A stretch of DNA of 64,000 bases from Prochilodus magdalenae (GCA_024036415.1 JAMWET010001330.1:199501-263500), one strand, 5' to 3'; positions 43,603-57,800 are shown, numbered from the stretch's first letter. Notes: generated by a model from the letters alone, not told the origin. Program-made: numbers and translations.

Positions 43603-44526
43603 GGTACAAGAAAATGTGGACGGATTTTTTACTGTTCTCCATTGCAGCAATTCCCTTCTCTCCTTTGTCTCTTGGTGGCTACCCAAGAGAGAAGGAGAGA
43701 GAGGGAATGAGTAAATCAAGAGAGTGAGATAGAAAGAGAGTAAAGCAAGAGAGTATGTGAGGGAGAGAAAAGACATAAGGCAAAAGGGAGAAATGAAAGA
43801 ATATATGAGAAAGAAAAGGAACAAGAGGGAGTGAGAAAGGATAAGAGAAAGAGTAAAAGTAAGAGTGTAAGAGAGTGAGAAAGATAATGAGTAAGAGAGA
43901 ATGAGTTAAGCCAAAAGTGAGAGAGAGATAAAGAGTGAAAGTATACCAAGAGACTGAGAGAGAGTGAGAGTATACCAAGAGACTGAGAGAGAGTGAGGAC
44001 ATAGCAAGAGAGTGAGAGAGAAAGAGACAGTAAGAGTGAGAGAGAAAGAGACAGTAAGAGTGAGAGAGAAAGAGACAGTAAGAGTGAGAGAGAAAGAGAC
44101 AGTAAGAATGAAAGAGAAAAGCAAGAGTAAGAAGAGAAAAAGAAGGTAAAGCTTGAGAGAGAATAAAGCAAAAGAGTAAAAAGGAAGAAAAATGAAATGT
44201 GAGCGAGTGAAGCAAGAGAGAGAACTGAGAGAGTAACAAGTAAGAGAGAATAAAGCTTGAGAGAGGTGAAGCAAGAGTGAGAGAGATAAAAAATAAAGCG
44301 TGAGAGCAAAAGAGTAAAGCAAGAGAGTGGAGGAGAAATAGACAGAGAGAAAGTAAGGCAAGAGAGAAAAAGAACAAGTGTGGTGTAAAACCGAGAGTAA
44401 GATAATGAGAATGAGGAACGCAGAAAAGAATGAGAGAAAGTATAAGAATAACAATAACAAAGTAATAGAATAACAAAAGAGTAAGATAAGGAGTGTGTGC
44501 AACAGTAGATACTTAAGAAGTTACAG

Positions 44527-44565
<39 letters not shown>

Positions 44566-44639
44566 GGGTGGGGTGTGGGGGTGTCGGGGGGAGATTCTCC
44601 ATAACTGTCACTAGCCAGTACATCACCCTTTCACACCTG

Positions 44640-44680
<41 letters not shown>

Positions 44681-45414
44681 CGTGCTGTAATCACAGTCTG
44701 CATGTTGGTGTTTGTTGTCAGTAGAAGTCTCGGATTTGGTTTGAACAGGTTGTGATGCATCTTGAGGTGAAACTCAACACGTGATGCTTTCTTTGAAAAC
44801 CGCTGTTATTTGCTGAGTCTGTTTCTGCACGGCGGATTTCTCCACCTCAGATCTGCCTCTGTCTCCGTTTTGCTCACACCTGTAAAGTTTCTACCATGTG
44901 CTTTCTAGTTAACCTGTTAGCACATTGGCTTTAGAGCTGTACCGATACACTCATTCCACTGTTGAGGTTACGGTACTGGGTCCATGATTATTCTTTTATC
45001 ATTTTGAATAAAAGTTGACCGAAGGAAAATGGAAACTACAACCTTGTTGTTGCACTCCCGCCTAATGACAGTGGAGCTGGGGGGCAGGAGGAGAGATGGA
45101 GCGAGGTGTTAATAAGTGCTGGTAATGTTTGTGTTTGACCAGTGCAGTTGTAGATGTGGTAGTAGTTGTAGTTGTAGTAATAGAACATCCATTACACATG
45201 ATATATTGTCACAGCTTTATTAGTGACTCACCCATTAGACTTATTAATCTGCCATCAGTCTGTATTTCATCATATTTCAATCATCAGAGTGGATGGATGA
45301 GAAATGGCTGATTATTCAGTAACTACCGTGTAACTAATATGTAAGTTATGAGGTAATTATGAGAGCTAAGAGCTGAAGTGTTAGTATAGATACAGGCTTT
45401 TTAGGGGGTTAAAT

Positions 45415-45459
<45 letters not shown>

Positions 45460-45771
45460 TAGACCCAAATGTGCACACTGTGTATGCATATGCTTTGGCC
45501 TCATCCCACTGATATAATAGTGATAATTAACACAGGCGACCCGAGTGCTGCAGTGTGAGTTGTGTTGTCCTGAGAGAGAAGGGCTGAGGTTTAGGGGTCT
45601 GCTACCCCTCCAACCCCCCCCAGACCTCCCTAATCTTTACCTCGCAGGCCCAGACTCACAGCAGCCTCCTGCAGTGAGAGAGAGTTTAGAGGGAGAGAGG
45701 GACAGACACAGAGTAAGTGAGAGAGGCTAGAAGAGATTGGAGAGAGAGAGAGAGAAAGAGAGAGAGAGAAA

Positions 45772-45805
<34 letters not shown>

Positions 45806-45807
45806 AA

Positions 45808-45891
<84 letters not shown>

Positions 45892-48800
45892 ACAAAGCTC
45901 GCGCGCTGGCGTCTGGCCCGGATCTGCGTTTTTTTTTCTCCCTCCGGTATAGCAGGGGTCGGCCTGCTTAATAATCCTCACGCCAAAACTCCACTGCAGC
46001 AGCTCCTCACGGGAGGACGGGCAGAGGGAGAGCAAGAGAAAGGGAGAGGGAAGGAGGGAGGGTGGAAGAAACAGAGAATATTTCAACTTTTTAGCTGGCA
46101 GACAACAACATTTGAAATGGGTGGGTTTGTTTGAGGAGAGAAGGTGAGGATATTGCATCAGTCCCCTTTTCTGTGAAAGCCCAGAAAAAGCTCAGAGCAC
46201 TCAGAGCGAGCAGGAGCCCGGGAGACGGAGAATTTCAGTCTTTTCCCTGAGTTGAGTGAACTAGACCTCCATCAAGGTTAAAAGGACCGGAGGATCTTGT
46301 TCAGGCTTGCTTCTGGGAGCCGGGGAGGTGTGATAGGTGCCACAGTGCTCTACTGTTGTCCCGTTGACGCACTTGCCTCTGGAGATGACTGTAGATCTTC
46401 GCTCATATGTCCAATATGATAACTTCATAGGAGGAGGAAGAAATATAATGTAGCTCATGTAGATAGCTGTCATTTGGCTAACCTTTAGCATTCCTCGGTC
46501 TTGAAATGTTCAAACAACGTTAAGGGCAGCTGTTGTTTTTAAATTATGTGAAGAATTAAAAACACTTTATCAGTATATTGATAGGATAGAAGATTTCTCT
46601 GGATTGCCCATTTTTAAACAGATTTCGTGTTTTTGTTGACCGATTGACTTTGTAGGATTGTCTGGTTTTGATTTGAAAGCTTTGAAAGGATAGGCCACAC
46701 AGCAAACCAGTTTCGAGAATCAATTGACAATGAACTATAGAAGATCTTCGTGGTATGGATCTGAGAACGATGTATTTACGTCACAGAGACATCCTTAAAA
46801 GATTTAGGTGTGCTAATGTGTCCAGCACACTTTTGCCTTACACCTCACATGTTCCTTAAAAAGACACGTCCACCATATACACCACATTGTTTGTCCAAGA
46901 ATTGGCAGCAGGTCTCTCTCAGTGTACACATAGAAGCAACAATGAAATATGCATTGTGCTGTTGTTCTGTGCTTTGTTGTGTTCACCGCTTTGTGTCCAT
47001 GGCATTCTGTCGGTAGTTATACGCTGCCTCCTAGTGGCTTTGCAGTGGCATTGCTCTTTGCTGGAGTGCTTGGCCCCTGTGATTGCTACTGTCCTTTACT
47101 GCGCTGTCCCAGTAGGAATAGTATGTGCTGTTCTTTCACAAGGCAGGAGGGGCTTCTGTAGATGGGCTTGTGGTTTCGTGCCAAGCCGTTATCTCCTTAG
47201 CTGGGTAGAAAATGATTTTATTAATTGCTTCATTTAGCATACACCCCCCCCTCCACACACACACACGCACACACTCACCCACGCATGCACACACACATAT
47301 GCATGCATGCAAACCCACTCATGTTGTTCCTCTCTACAGGGCTGCATAGCAGGAGCAGGCACCACCATAAAGGCCATATGCCTCGCCCATTCACTCATGA
47401 TGGGCCTGGGTTAGAGGGAGGAGGGGGTGCTGTGCTGGTGGCAGAGCGGTGTGGAGGAGAGCGGGGCAGGGGCTGCAGCAGCTGCTTTAACCAGCAGGAG
47501 AGACTTGTGGCTGGGGGAAGATCATAACACTCACTGCCCCTCATAAACTGCAGCATTATTAGGAGCCAGGGCTGCAAATCTGTGACCTCACAACAAGTCA
47601 ATTCGAGTAGGATTCTTAGGAAGCGTGATCTCAGAATTTGCATTTCGATTCGGGTTTTGGTTACGGATCTGGATTCAGTTTAACACAAGCATTTGAAAGT
47701 TGGTTATGTCTTCTTTTACAGGAAACCAACCTATTCATTTAAAATTAAGTTTGCGGTAAATAACAAATAAACACTAATGATGCATTGAAATGTGAAGAAG
47801 TGTGTTCTGTGTAGAGGATGCACCAACTTAACAAAACATAAGCTGCTCAAAATTGACCACAGAATAGTATTAGCCTTTATGGGTATTCAAAATAGTGCTA
47901 CCATAGTTGTCAGAACCACAGGGGTTTAACCCACCAGGTTTTAAAGTACTGGGGTCACCAACAACTCTCAGCCATTTTAAACTGCCCGAACAGCTTACTT
48001 ACAGCCAGACTCTGCAGAAGGAACCAGTCAAAATCTCCAATTCTAGTGGCGTGGGACATTTGTGAGTGGGAGGAACAGCACTGGGTCTTTGTTTATTTCC
48101 TACACTGTGGATTTTATTCAGTGTTTGAATGTTTTACTGGTACTGTGGCAAATAAGGTTTTATGCTCTTCAAAGATGTTAGCCAGCAAAGTTTACTGTCT
48201 GAGCTGAACTCAGTAAAGTGCATGGGGTCAACCAATCATTCACACAGTTTATGCTTATAGGATTATTGAACATGCTATTAGCGTGACAGCTGCTATATAT
48301 AGAGATGAAAGTGTATTTAGTCAGTCATTTGACTAGCTGTCTCTAGTCAGTCTGCTGTAGTTCTACTTTTTATACAGGGAAGTGTATTTTTTAGAAAAGA
48401 AGAATTTCATTTACAGATTTCTCTTTGTGATCCTTTGTAAATTTAAATTGACCTCTGAAGACCTAGAAGGTTCTGATGAACCTAGACGGTTTACCTCTGA
48501 TCCTCACTCACTACTAGAGCTAGGTGCTAAGGTATTCTTCTCCCTTTCGCCACCCAGTGCTCTGTCAGAGAGTAGGCCTGTGCTGGGAGTAGATGCAGTG
48601 TAGTTTACATTTTTGAATGATGTTTTTGTTACTAGCGTTTGAAAAGTCCAGGTCAGGCTCTACTGAATATTGTTGGATAACTTTGTATTGTTTCAGCATT
48701 CTGCAATCGTGTGTGCAGTCATGTGCCATTCTCAGATCAGTGCATGAATGCATTTTTACACCCCTATTAGGACCGATGCCATCGCGGGACGAGCAGCTGG

Positions 48801-51800
48801 TTCTGCTCACCTGCGTGTGGAGTTTAGACCCACTGCTGTCTGGGACCAAAGTGCACACAGCCTCACTGGTAGCGCTTGGCAAAGCAGATCACTGTGAGCG
48901 CCCGTTCTTCCTCGCAAGTTTCTGTGGTGCTGCAAATGGAAGTGAACAAATGGCTCTTGGTCATTATCTACACTGTTGGACCGCTTGCTCCCTGGCTGGT
49001 TGTTGTGCTGGAGGGTTTATGGCTTCTAATTGTTTTCTTAGCCTGACTCAGTTACTGTTCTGATCTTCTGTGAAATGTATAATCAGGTAGGAGGCAAAAG
49101 TATCGTATTGGCTGCCTTGAAGTCGTTCATTAAATCTCTGCTCCTGCTGGATTTGCTTCTGGTTTATTACAAGCAATCCCCACATAAAGAGAAACCTGGC
49201 TGTATTGTCTCGGTGTACTAAAGCCTGATGCATTAGCAACACAAATAGCACTGTTGTCTGCTTTTGTACTTACCTAAAAGTACATGTCATGGCCGGGGTT
49301 CAGTCACAAACATGATCACTGATTCCTGTTGTTAAACTAGTGACTCCCACTTTACATCTGTGTTATATGATCTTACCCAAAATGTTGCTTTTGATGCATA
49401 ACTTTGTGACCATTTGATGGATTATATGACCAATTTAATTATATGACCAAGCTTGTCTCAAGCTTGTTCTCGTTTATAAAATAGGTTCTTAAATCATGAT
49501 ATTAAAATTCAGTTATTGCAACCCTGTAAAAATGTTTTATTAGTCAGCGGGTCGTATTTAATTTCTAACTTTATTGAACATTAAAAAGTTGGTAAATAAA
49601 ACATGCAACACCAGCAAACTCACCAACTACGCCTGGCAAAGCCCTATAAGCCTAAAACTAAATCATGAATCATTTTTGTGCATTTTCTTACTTTTTTTCA
49701 AATAGCAAATGTATATAATAAGCTACATGCTATCATAGAGTTAATAAATAAATCAGACTGAAATAAAATTGCTCAGGGCATATTTTGGATTTCACTTTTT
49801 GTAGTCTTCCTGAATTCATTTTCTGTTCCACCCTAAAAGGTGCAGCAGTTACATTATTGCCTTCATACAAGCTGTAGCATTTAGAGGGGAACTAGTGAAA
49901 TAGACACCAGCTTCAGTCTCCTTTAATGTTAAACACCTTCCATTACCGTCAACAGTTTGTTTTCTCAAAAAAGGGAGTAAAAAGGGCCAATATACGAGAC
50001 GAGAATGTTACGTAACAGTTCTGGATTTCGGCCCGTTGTCCCTACCTGTTTTAAACATGCAGGATTTTAATTTTAAGGAGGATTCCTCAGAATAACCTCA
50101 GGGTTAATAAAGGATCATAGGATCAGCTTTAGTCAGTATTCGAATACTTACTGACCGGTTAAATGGCTTAGCATATCATTTCCTCCGAAGGCTGAAGAAT
50201 TTTGCACAGTACTGGTCATGCATTTTGGGAAGCTGTGTTCTGTGTAATAGCAGCCTGCCTGAAGGAAGCCCTGTTTGAGTGGTTTTGTTGCATACTTGTG
50301 GTGAAGGGTCATCTTTCTTTCTCTCTGTTGCAGGGTCCTCCTGGCTCACAGCCCTCTCCTCACGCTCAGCCTCCCCCACACAACCCCAACAATCCCATGA
50401 TGGGACCCCACGGTCAGGTGAGACCCCATCTCTCACTTTTCTGTAATTTTATTTGAGCAGAAGTTTTATTTATCTCACCAGAAATAAACATTCATTTACC
50501 TGGTTTAATAAATCACACTGCTCCTGCACAGTTGCCATCGTTTCACTTCTGTGGAGCAAAACTTAGTGAAGTGTAAAGTTTGTTGTAGCTTTCGATTATT
50601 GTTGGCTTCTTTTCAAGACACAACAGTGAAATTATGAATCATCCTTATGTTTCACAAAACCCTGTTCTATAATATCATACTCAATATCTTACCTGATCCT
50701 GAAAGACATTTTTATGATACATGATAAATCTTACGAACACTTACCGGCACAATGAGATCTAAGAACTAAAACTCAAATAGGATATTTATCAAGATGAAAT
50801 ATAATATTGTCCACCTCTAACTACACATGTGGTGTTTTTGTCAAAGTGAACACAGTGAATAAATGATTTGGCCTACTAATTCTCCTAAGCCTGTTAACAC
50901 TTTGTCCTTTTATCCAGTGAGCCATATATGTAGAGCAGGCTAAAGGTCGTCAGCAGCCGCGATAGACAGCTAGCAGATAGAATCCGTGGCTGTAGGCCTT
51001 TCGCTGAAATACAGCTTTTAACGGACTTCTAAAGTGGTACCTTCAGCAGACTGGAGAGCACTTGCAGGAAACTTAAATCAACAGGTGGAAAACTAAAGCA
51101 ACAGAAAAATGCAAAGCTCCAGTTTCACCCGAAAGCTTCTGTTATGACAAGAATCTATCAGCTGTATGAACGAGGGAGAAGCCTCAACCGTGAAGAAGTG
51201 ATAGATGCAGTTATTGGTTGGGACATGGCAGCCACTGTTGCTCTTACTGAACGTTGGTGATGAAACTATAAACTGAGTTACTGTAAGGAATTAATCATTT
51301 CTGTTGAAGCTCATTGTGAAGCTCATTCTTTACAGTCAGTATGAGCAGATAAGGCAAATGATATTCGTTGCAATTATTTGCAATTAGTTAGACTTTCTAT
51401 TTTGTTATTTCAAGCTTTGGCTATAGGCACAACTTTTTTCCTATTTATTTTTCGGTTCAAGAAATAAAAATGCCATTTTAGTTCATTTTTTTTGTTTGAT
51501 GAAATCCTGTTTTCTTTTTATTTATATGACGTCTGCGCTAGCTCTGTTTCCTGCATGTGCGCTACTGAACAGTAGTAGTACATTACCTCACTCCATGTAC
51601 TTTTAAAAAGCACTCACACTCGCACACATCCATTCACATGCACACACCCTCATTGCGGATGGCAGCCGTGGTGTGGGATTAATAATGTAGGCGGTTGCCC
51701 AGTCTAAGAGGAGAACAGGTTCATCTGGCCAGAAGTCCACAGCCGCACCCTCTCTAAGCCTTACATGCACTATCCCATCTCCCATCAATATCTCATTAAT

Positions 51801-51813
51801 AATAGAGCACAGA

Positions 51814-51848
<35 letters not shown>

Positions 51849-54800
51849 ACACACACACGTACACGTACACACACGCACACACACGTACACACACACACAA
51901 ACACACACACACACACGTACACAGTTGTTTGTTTTTATGCAGGGCAAGGGGGCATACATGTCACATATGTAACTACCTGCAGGTAATAATATGAAAAAGA
52001 ATGTGACAGCAGGGTTACATCAGTTTCTGAATCCGTCATTGATTCTAAGCGGGTTTGTCAGTCAGCAGGTGTGACAAGCAACAACACAAACTGGAATTAG
52101 ACAGAAACCAATAAAATACAGTTTAGCAAGCAAGATGGGTTCTCAAATGCTTTACAGACAAGCTGGAGCTAAATAGCAGTCAGGTTAACCTGGCAAGTAT
52201 TGAAGAACACAGAGCTAAACTTGATATGGCAGCAGTACTGACTCCAGTCTGTAGCGCAAATGGCTACTGCTTTTTTTGTTATATACTAAAAGCACACAGG
52301 ATACGATGTTCGGGGCTTTACTCCGGGCTTTACCCTGCTACAACGTGTTTGTTTAATGTGCAGAACTGTCATATTACAGCAATAGAACACTCAGCAAGTT
52401 ACCTGTCATTGCAAGTGACATCAGCTTGTGCCTGTGACCAAATCCCAATCATGGTGTATTTAACACACTTTCTCTGAGGTTTTGTTGCTGCGTTCTGGGT
52501 GCTTTAGTACAGCTTTAGTACACAGAATAATGCATGCTTCGTCTGGTCAAGAACACATAAGACTGTGGTCATTCTGTAAGTGTGAGCCGCGGCTCTTCTG
52601 GCTGTTTAACTGTTTGTTGTTGTGGCATAGGGTGTCTGTTCTGTACACATCGCAGGGGGAGTATCTAGTTTTATTAGTGTAACTTAAGAGGGTTATACGC
52701 TACTATACCTGAGTTGGCACACGTTTCTGTGTGTGTGTGATTGTCCATGTGCGCACATGTTTATGTCTGTGAGCATCAATGTACAGTACTGTGCCAGTTA
52801 GAGATCACCATCATCATTTTATTTCCAATCTTAACGTTCAGAAAGGTTTCTTTATAGTTCAGTACAAACACAGACACAAACACATTAAACAGGAGATTAC
52901 ACACAAACCTCTACAACTAATAGTAGACATTTTATTTTTTATTTTACTTTTATTACAGCTTTTTTTCAAGAGTTTTATTGTCATATGCACAGCATAACAA
53001 GCAGTTACATTGTACAATGAAATTCTTACTTTGCAGTTCCTCCCATTCCCGACAGTCTTAAAAAATAAATATCAATATAAAAGGAGAGAGTAAAAAAGAA
53101 GTATAATATATATATATGTACACTAAGTAGTTTGGATGCGAGTAAGGTGTATATGCATGTGTAAAGTCCGCTTTACACATGCATATACACCTTGCTTTCA
53201 GTTTTTCGAAATCTGCATATTTTTTTCATACCTCCCAACTATTCTTTAGTGTACATTCACATTCTCAAATCCCACATAAAATAAATGGAGGGGGCAAGAG
53301 ACAAAGAGCACCATCAAACAAATGCGTCAGAAAACACAAGCGTTCAGGCCGTCTTCTCGCAGTGAAGCGAACGGACAGAAACATTGTGTTTTCTCTGATT
53401 TGTTTTCTTTGCTCTTTCATTTATTTTCCTTTGTCTTTAATCTTTTGTTATACAAGTGGATTATTTTATGTCTAATTACGTCATAAATATCTTCTGTACA
53501 AATCAGTAACTTGTCCTTAACGTCCGTTTTTAACATCTGTTTTAAAGTAAACTGACGAACATGTGTGTGTGTGTGTGTTGTGTTTGTGTGTGTGTGACCA
53601 TGTAGGTTTGTGTGTACCTCCCCTCAAAAATAAATATTATAGTTTTTTCCATATATAATTTTGTTTTTTGTGAAGTATGTGGGAAATGCCATGCATTTTA
53701 CACTTCGAAGCATCTTCCTCTCAGGATGTGGAGACAGTGTTTGTAAGGTTCACAGTGAACGAGCAAGACTTTTCATCTAATGTTAGTGCGCCCTCTGCTG
53801 GCACCTTTCAGCCATTTTCTATTTCATCTACAATGGTCACTGCATGAAATGCACCCCTGTAGATAGGGTGGGCAATATAGCAGTGTTTATGATGGGCCAC
53901 TGAACATCTGCATGTTTCATTACAAACACGACACCATTTATCTAGCTGTATGAATGTAGTGCAGTGCAGTATGTGAAATGTTGAATAAATAATACTGTGA
54001 ATTAATTACAGTAAGTTCTGTGTTTTGTTTTTCATATGTTCTTTTTAAGGTTCTTATTTGTCTGTACAAACGGGGTTACATCAACCCACCCATATTCCAG
54101 CATTTAAACAATAAAAACAACACAAAACTTTACATCAACAAAACTTTTATTATAAGAATATGACAGTTTACATGTTTGAACATGAACAGCCAGCATGAAA
54201 TAATGAGCAAAACCTGGCAAAAAATCACCCCCAGTAATAGTATAGTTAATATTAGGACTACAGTAAAAATTAAATAATGCAAATTGTCAATTTTACTTGA
54301 TTGACAAAACTCCAAGGATATATATTTAAAGCACAGTTTTTGCCAGTAACTGTGTGTGCATTGCTATTTTTAAACTTTGGTGTTTGACTGTAGCTCTTCT
54401 GTTGTCTCTCTTTCCAGCCTTTCATGTCTCCACGGTACCCAGGTGGACCCCGCCCATCACTCCGCATGCCAAATCAGGTATCTGACACATCTACTTTTTT
54501 TTTAAGTTCCAGCCCCCTCAGTTCTTTCTTGTTCTTACTCTTCTTTTTTTCCCCTCAGCCTCCTGTAGGTGTTCCAGGGTCACAACCACTCCTGCCAAAC
54601 AGTTTGGATCCCAGACCACAGGGTAGAGTTACACTCCCATTTACTGTTCTAGTGAATCAAAGATATCACAAATATCAAATCAGCTTAGCTTAGCAAATCA
54701 GCTTAGCTGTAAATAAATATTTAAAATGCTTGAAAAATGCTAGTGCTAATAAGGTTTCAAACAACTAGCAAAACATTTACATGTACGGCATTTAGCTGAC

Positions 54801-57800
54801 GCTCTTATCCAGAGCGACTTGTGTAGCGCCAGTGTAGTGTTAGGAGTCTTGCCCAAGCACAGCATAGTCACCTAGACTGGGATTTAAACCCCAGTCTCCC
54901 ACATGTAGAGATGGCACTCTGAGTAGTGGTGTTACCTGCTGAGCTACACTAACCATTCCAGCATTTAGATGCTTCCAGTAGCAGTATCTGTAGACGTGCT
55001 GTAGATGTTTCTAAAATGACTGAGAAAGCTGTAGAGAGAGGCCTCCAAATTTTGGCCTTTAGTTTTAGTCCTGGATTTTGCATTTACTGGTAGCTAAACT
55101 AGACTAACTTCAGTAGGTCTACTGTAGAACATGAAAAATTAAATAACATTAAAAATTCATTGGTAGAACTCTTCTATATGACATATTAAGGTAAATGAAT
55201 TGACAAATGAAGTAAAATACATAACTACTCTATGTTTGTCATAACATAACTGTTTTATGTGTTAATGGATATAACTGATATAAAACATCAATAGCTATTT
55301 ATATGAAAAGCAATCCAAAACCATCTGAGAGTTGCGCATACTGAGGCATATGGGGGTCTTGATTTTATTTTTCTCGTCTTCATCCAGGACATCCAAACAT
55401 GGGTGGCCCAATGAGAATGAACCCGCCCAGGGGGATGGGAGGCATGGGCCCACAGGTCAGTCAGCAATGGCTTAATTGTGAAAAGAAATGGAGTGCAGAA
55501 ACTGATATACAGAGTGCTCTGTGATAAAGATCATACAGTGATATATGTTACATATGATATAAAAGATGTCTCAGACATATTCAGACAGATTCAAAACCGT
55601 TCATGATATGTAATAAGTTTCGGGGAGTTTTAGAGTCATCACATTCTTTAGACATTTGGTTCCCATCACCTCCACTGTAAACGATTTTGACTTGACATGT
55701 TTCTCCCGAGAAAGCATTTCAAATCAAACCAGTCTATTTACATGATTTAATGATTTAATTATGCAGATTTTTTTGTTACAAAATCGATGGAATGACCCAT
55801 TAACAGAAGACATGCATTTTATGTCAGCTGAGCTTTATGGCAGCTGAGGACTGTTTGTATATCATTGCAGTCTGGGTTTGGTTTGCTATTGTTTAACACA
55901 TGCTGGTGGTGTTTTCTTTCTGACCTAAGCTGCTTCTCTCTCTCTCTCTGTGTAGAACTACGGCGGTGGGATGCGGCCTCCTCCTAACTCTCTTGGTGGC
56001 CCAGCCATGTCAGGAATGAACATGTGAGTGCATTTAGGAGTCTTCCTGTTTACTGATATGAGGGTAGTATCTGATAGATCCACACATCCACACACAGTCG
56101 GAAAGAAACTAATGGACTGATTAATTCTTTGTGCTCTCTCTCAAAGGGGTCCGGGTGGTCGAGGTCCCTGGCCAAATCCTAATGCAAACTCAGTAAGTCC
56201 ATTCCTGGTGTTTTAGTGAAATAATATATTCTTAAAATGTAAAACTTTAGTGTTTTTAGTGTTGTAATATGTACTGTCGCACAACCACAAACAAACTCCC
56301 AGAAATAACTAGGTAATATTTAGATGTATGTAACGATTTGACCACCCCTGGCCAATGTGTTGATTTTTCTTTAGTGCGCGGGTTTACTGTATTTACTGAG
56401 GTTAATAAATTGGAAAAACATACAATTTAAAATGAGCCACAACTGTTGCACAGACCACATCTTATGTTTAACTGTTGCTGCTGCCATTGCTCTTATTTGC
56501 TCTTGTTCTTCCTCCCCGTAGATAGCATACTCATCCTCATCACCTGGAAACTATGTGGTAAGTCCCATGCCAGGTTTCCATCATTGACGAGGCCACTGTT
56601 CTCTAAAAGCAGCTCTAATTGCTAACTCTTTTATAGAGAACAGAAAGTTCCCTCTTTTATTTTATGTCTGTTTTTATGTGCTGTGTTGCAGGGGCCTCCA
56701 GGAGGTGGAGGGCCACCAGGAACACCCATCATGCCAAGCCCAGGAGGTCAGTCTGATTATGGTTGATTCATTTATTCTGATAATGTAAAGAGGGCTTTTT
56801 TGCATTAGGGTTCAAAGGGGAAATGAGAGAGAGCTAAGTACAACATAAAAGTTTCTCAAACATTCTGGAATGGTTGGCCTACAGCTTCAGTCAAATGTTG
56901 TTTTGAATACACTCGTGCAGTAGAACTGGTCTCCAGAGACAACTTATCTTAACTGTTCTTTTCATCTTAACCAGACTCAACAAATTCCAGTGAAAACATC
57001 TACACTATGATGAACCCTATTGGCCCTGGTGGCAACAGACCTAATGTGAGTTTAAATTGGTTGTTTGTTCTCTTGTGTGATTGTCACTGGCAGTGTCCTA
57101 TGGTAAATATACTGCATATAACATTGTATATAATAATGTTATATATATTTCCAGTTCCCAATGGGGCCTGGCCCTGATGGCCCAATGGGTGGAATGGGGT
57201 CAATGGAACCACACCATATGAACGGGTCACTAGGTGAGACATTTATATATGTGAGGGTTTATTCTTAGCGCTTTATTTCATATCTGATAGTCTGTCCCTT
57301 TGAAATACTGATTTCAAGAAGAGTTTTGGCACATGGCAACAGGTCAAGGCCTGCCAGTATGTAACTTGCATAGGTTCAGTTGAAAAACAAGGCTCTGTGG
57401 GGACCTCTGTAGTTATGCCTATGTCGCTTCCTGTGTTCACAGGCTCGGGGGATATGGATGGGTTGCCAAAGGTGAGACCTCTCCTGTGCTTGAAATTCAG
57501 CAGCTATCATAGCTGCTCCTTGCAAATAATTTTTTTCAAGCTCTTCAAGCATTCATTGTATTTCATGCTGTACTCTGCTGGTTCCAGAACTCACCAAACA
57601 ATATGGCAGGTATGAATAATCCCCCAGGGACTCCACGTGACGATGGAGAGATGGGAGGCAACTTCTTAAACCCATTCCAAAGTGAAAGTGTAAGTGTTAA
57701 AACACTCAGACCCACTCTGCCCCCTCCTACTTTCCCCAGCCTTTAACCACCTTACAACATGGTCAATCTTCTCAGTTTTCAGAAAACGGAATGTAGATCC

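Larger units (their letters stand above)
41565..50333 (+). other. ssbp4: ssbp4 intron (8,769 bp)
   Basis: Dominated by GA/CT tracts at 43543-44561, 44641-44677 and 45740-45890, a (TAA)n run at 45417-45459 and a (CA)n run near 47254-47280. Stretches 41800-43500 and 46200-50300 are non-coding sequence in which I see no gene. Confidence 0.85.
50418..54417 (+). other. ssbp4: ssbp4 intron (4,000 bp)
   Basis: Holds the unidentified protein-like frame at 50934-51260, a (CA)n tract, a Tc1-like terminus at 52785, a dispersed repeat and a perfect hairpin at 53144-53193. The rest (51270-51800, 51930-52780, 53200-54400) is AT-rich with nothing recognised. Confidence 0.85.

Noticed and set aside
43679..44502. 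Minus-strand open frames of 197-265 codons
   Set aside because: They lie in a purine-rich domain; the CT-rich complement has almost no stop triplets and gives only Leu/Ser/Phe repeats.
45630..46158. Frames up to 143 codons on both strands
   Set aside because: GA-tract artefacts.
54424..54693. 89-codon frame taken as an independent gene
   Set aside because: It is two ssbp4 exons read through the open 81-nt intron and then into the next intron.
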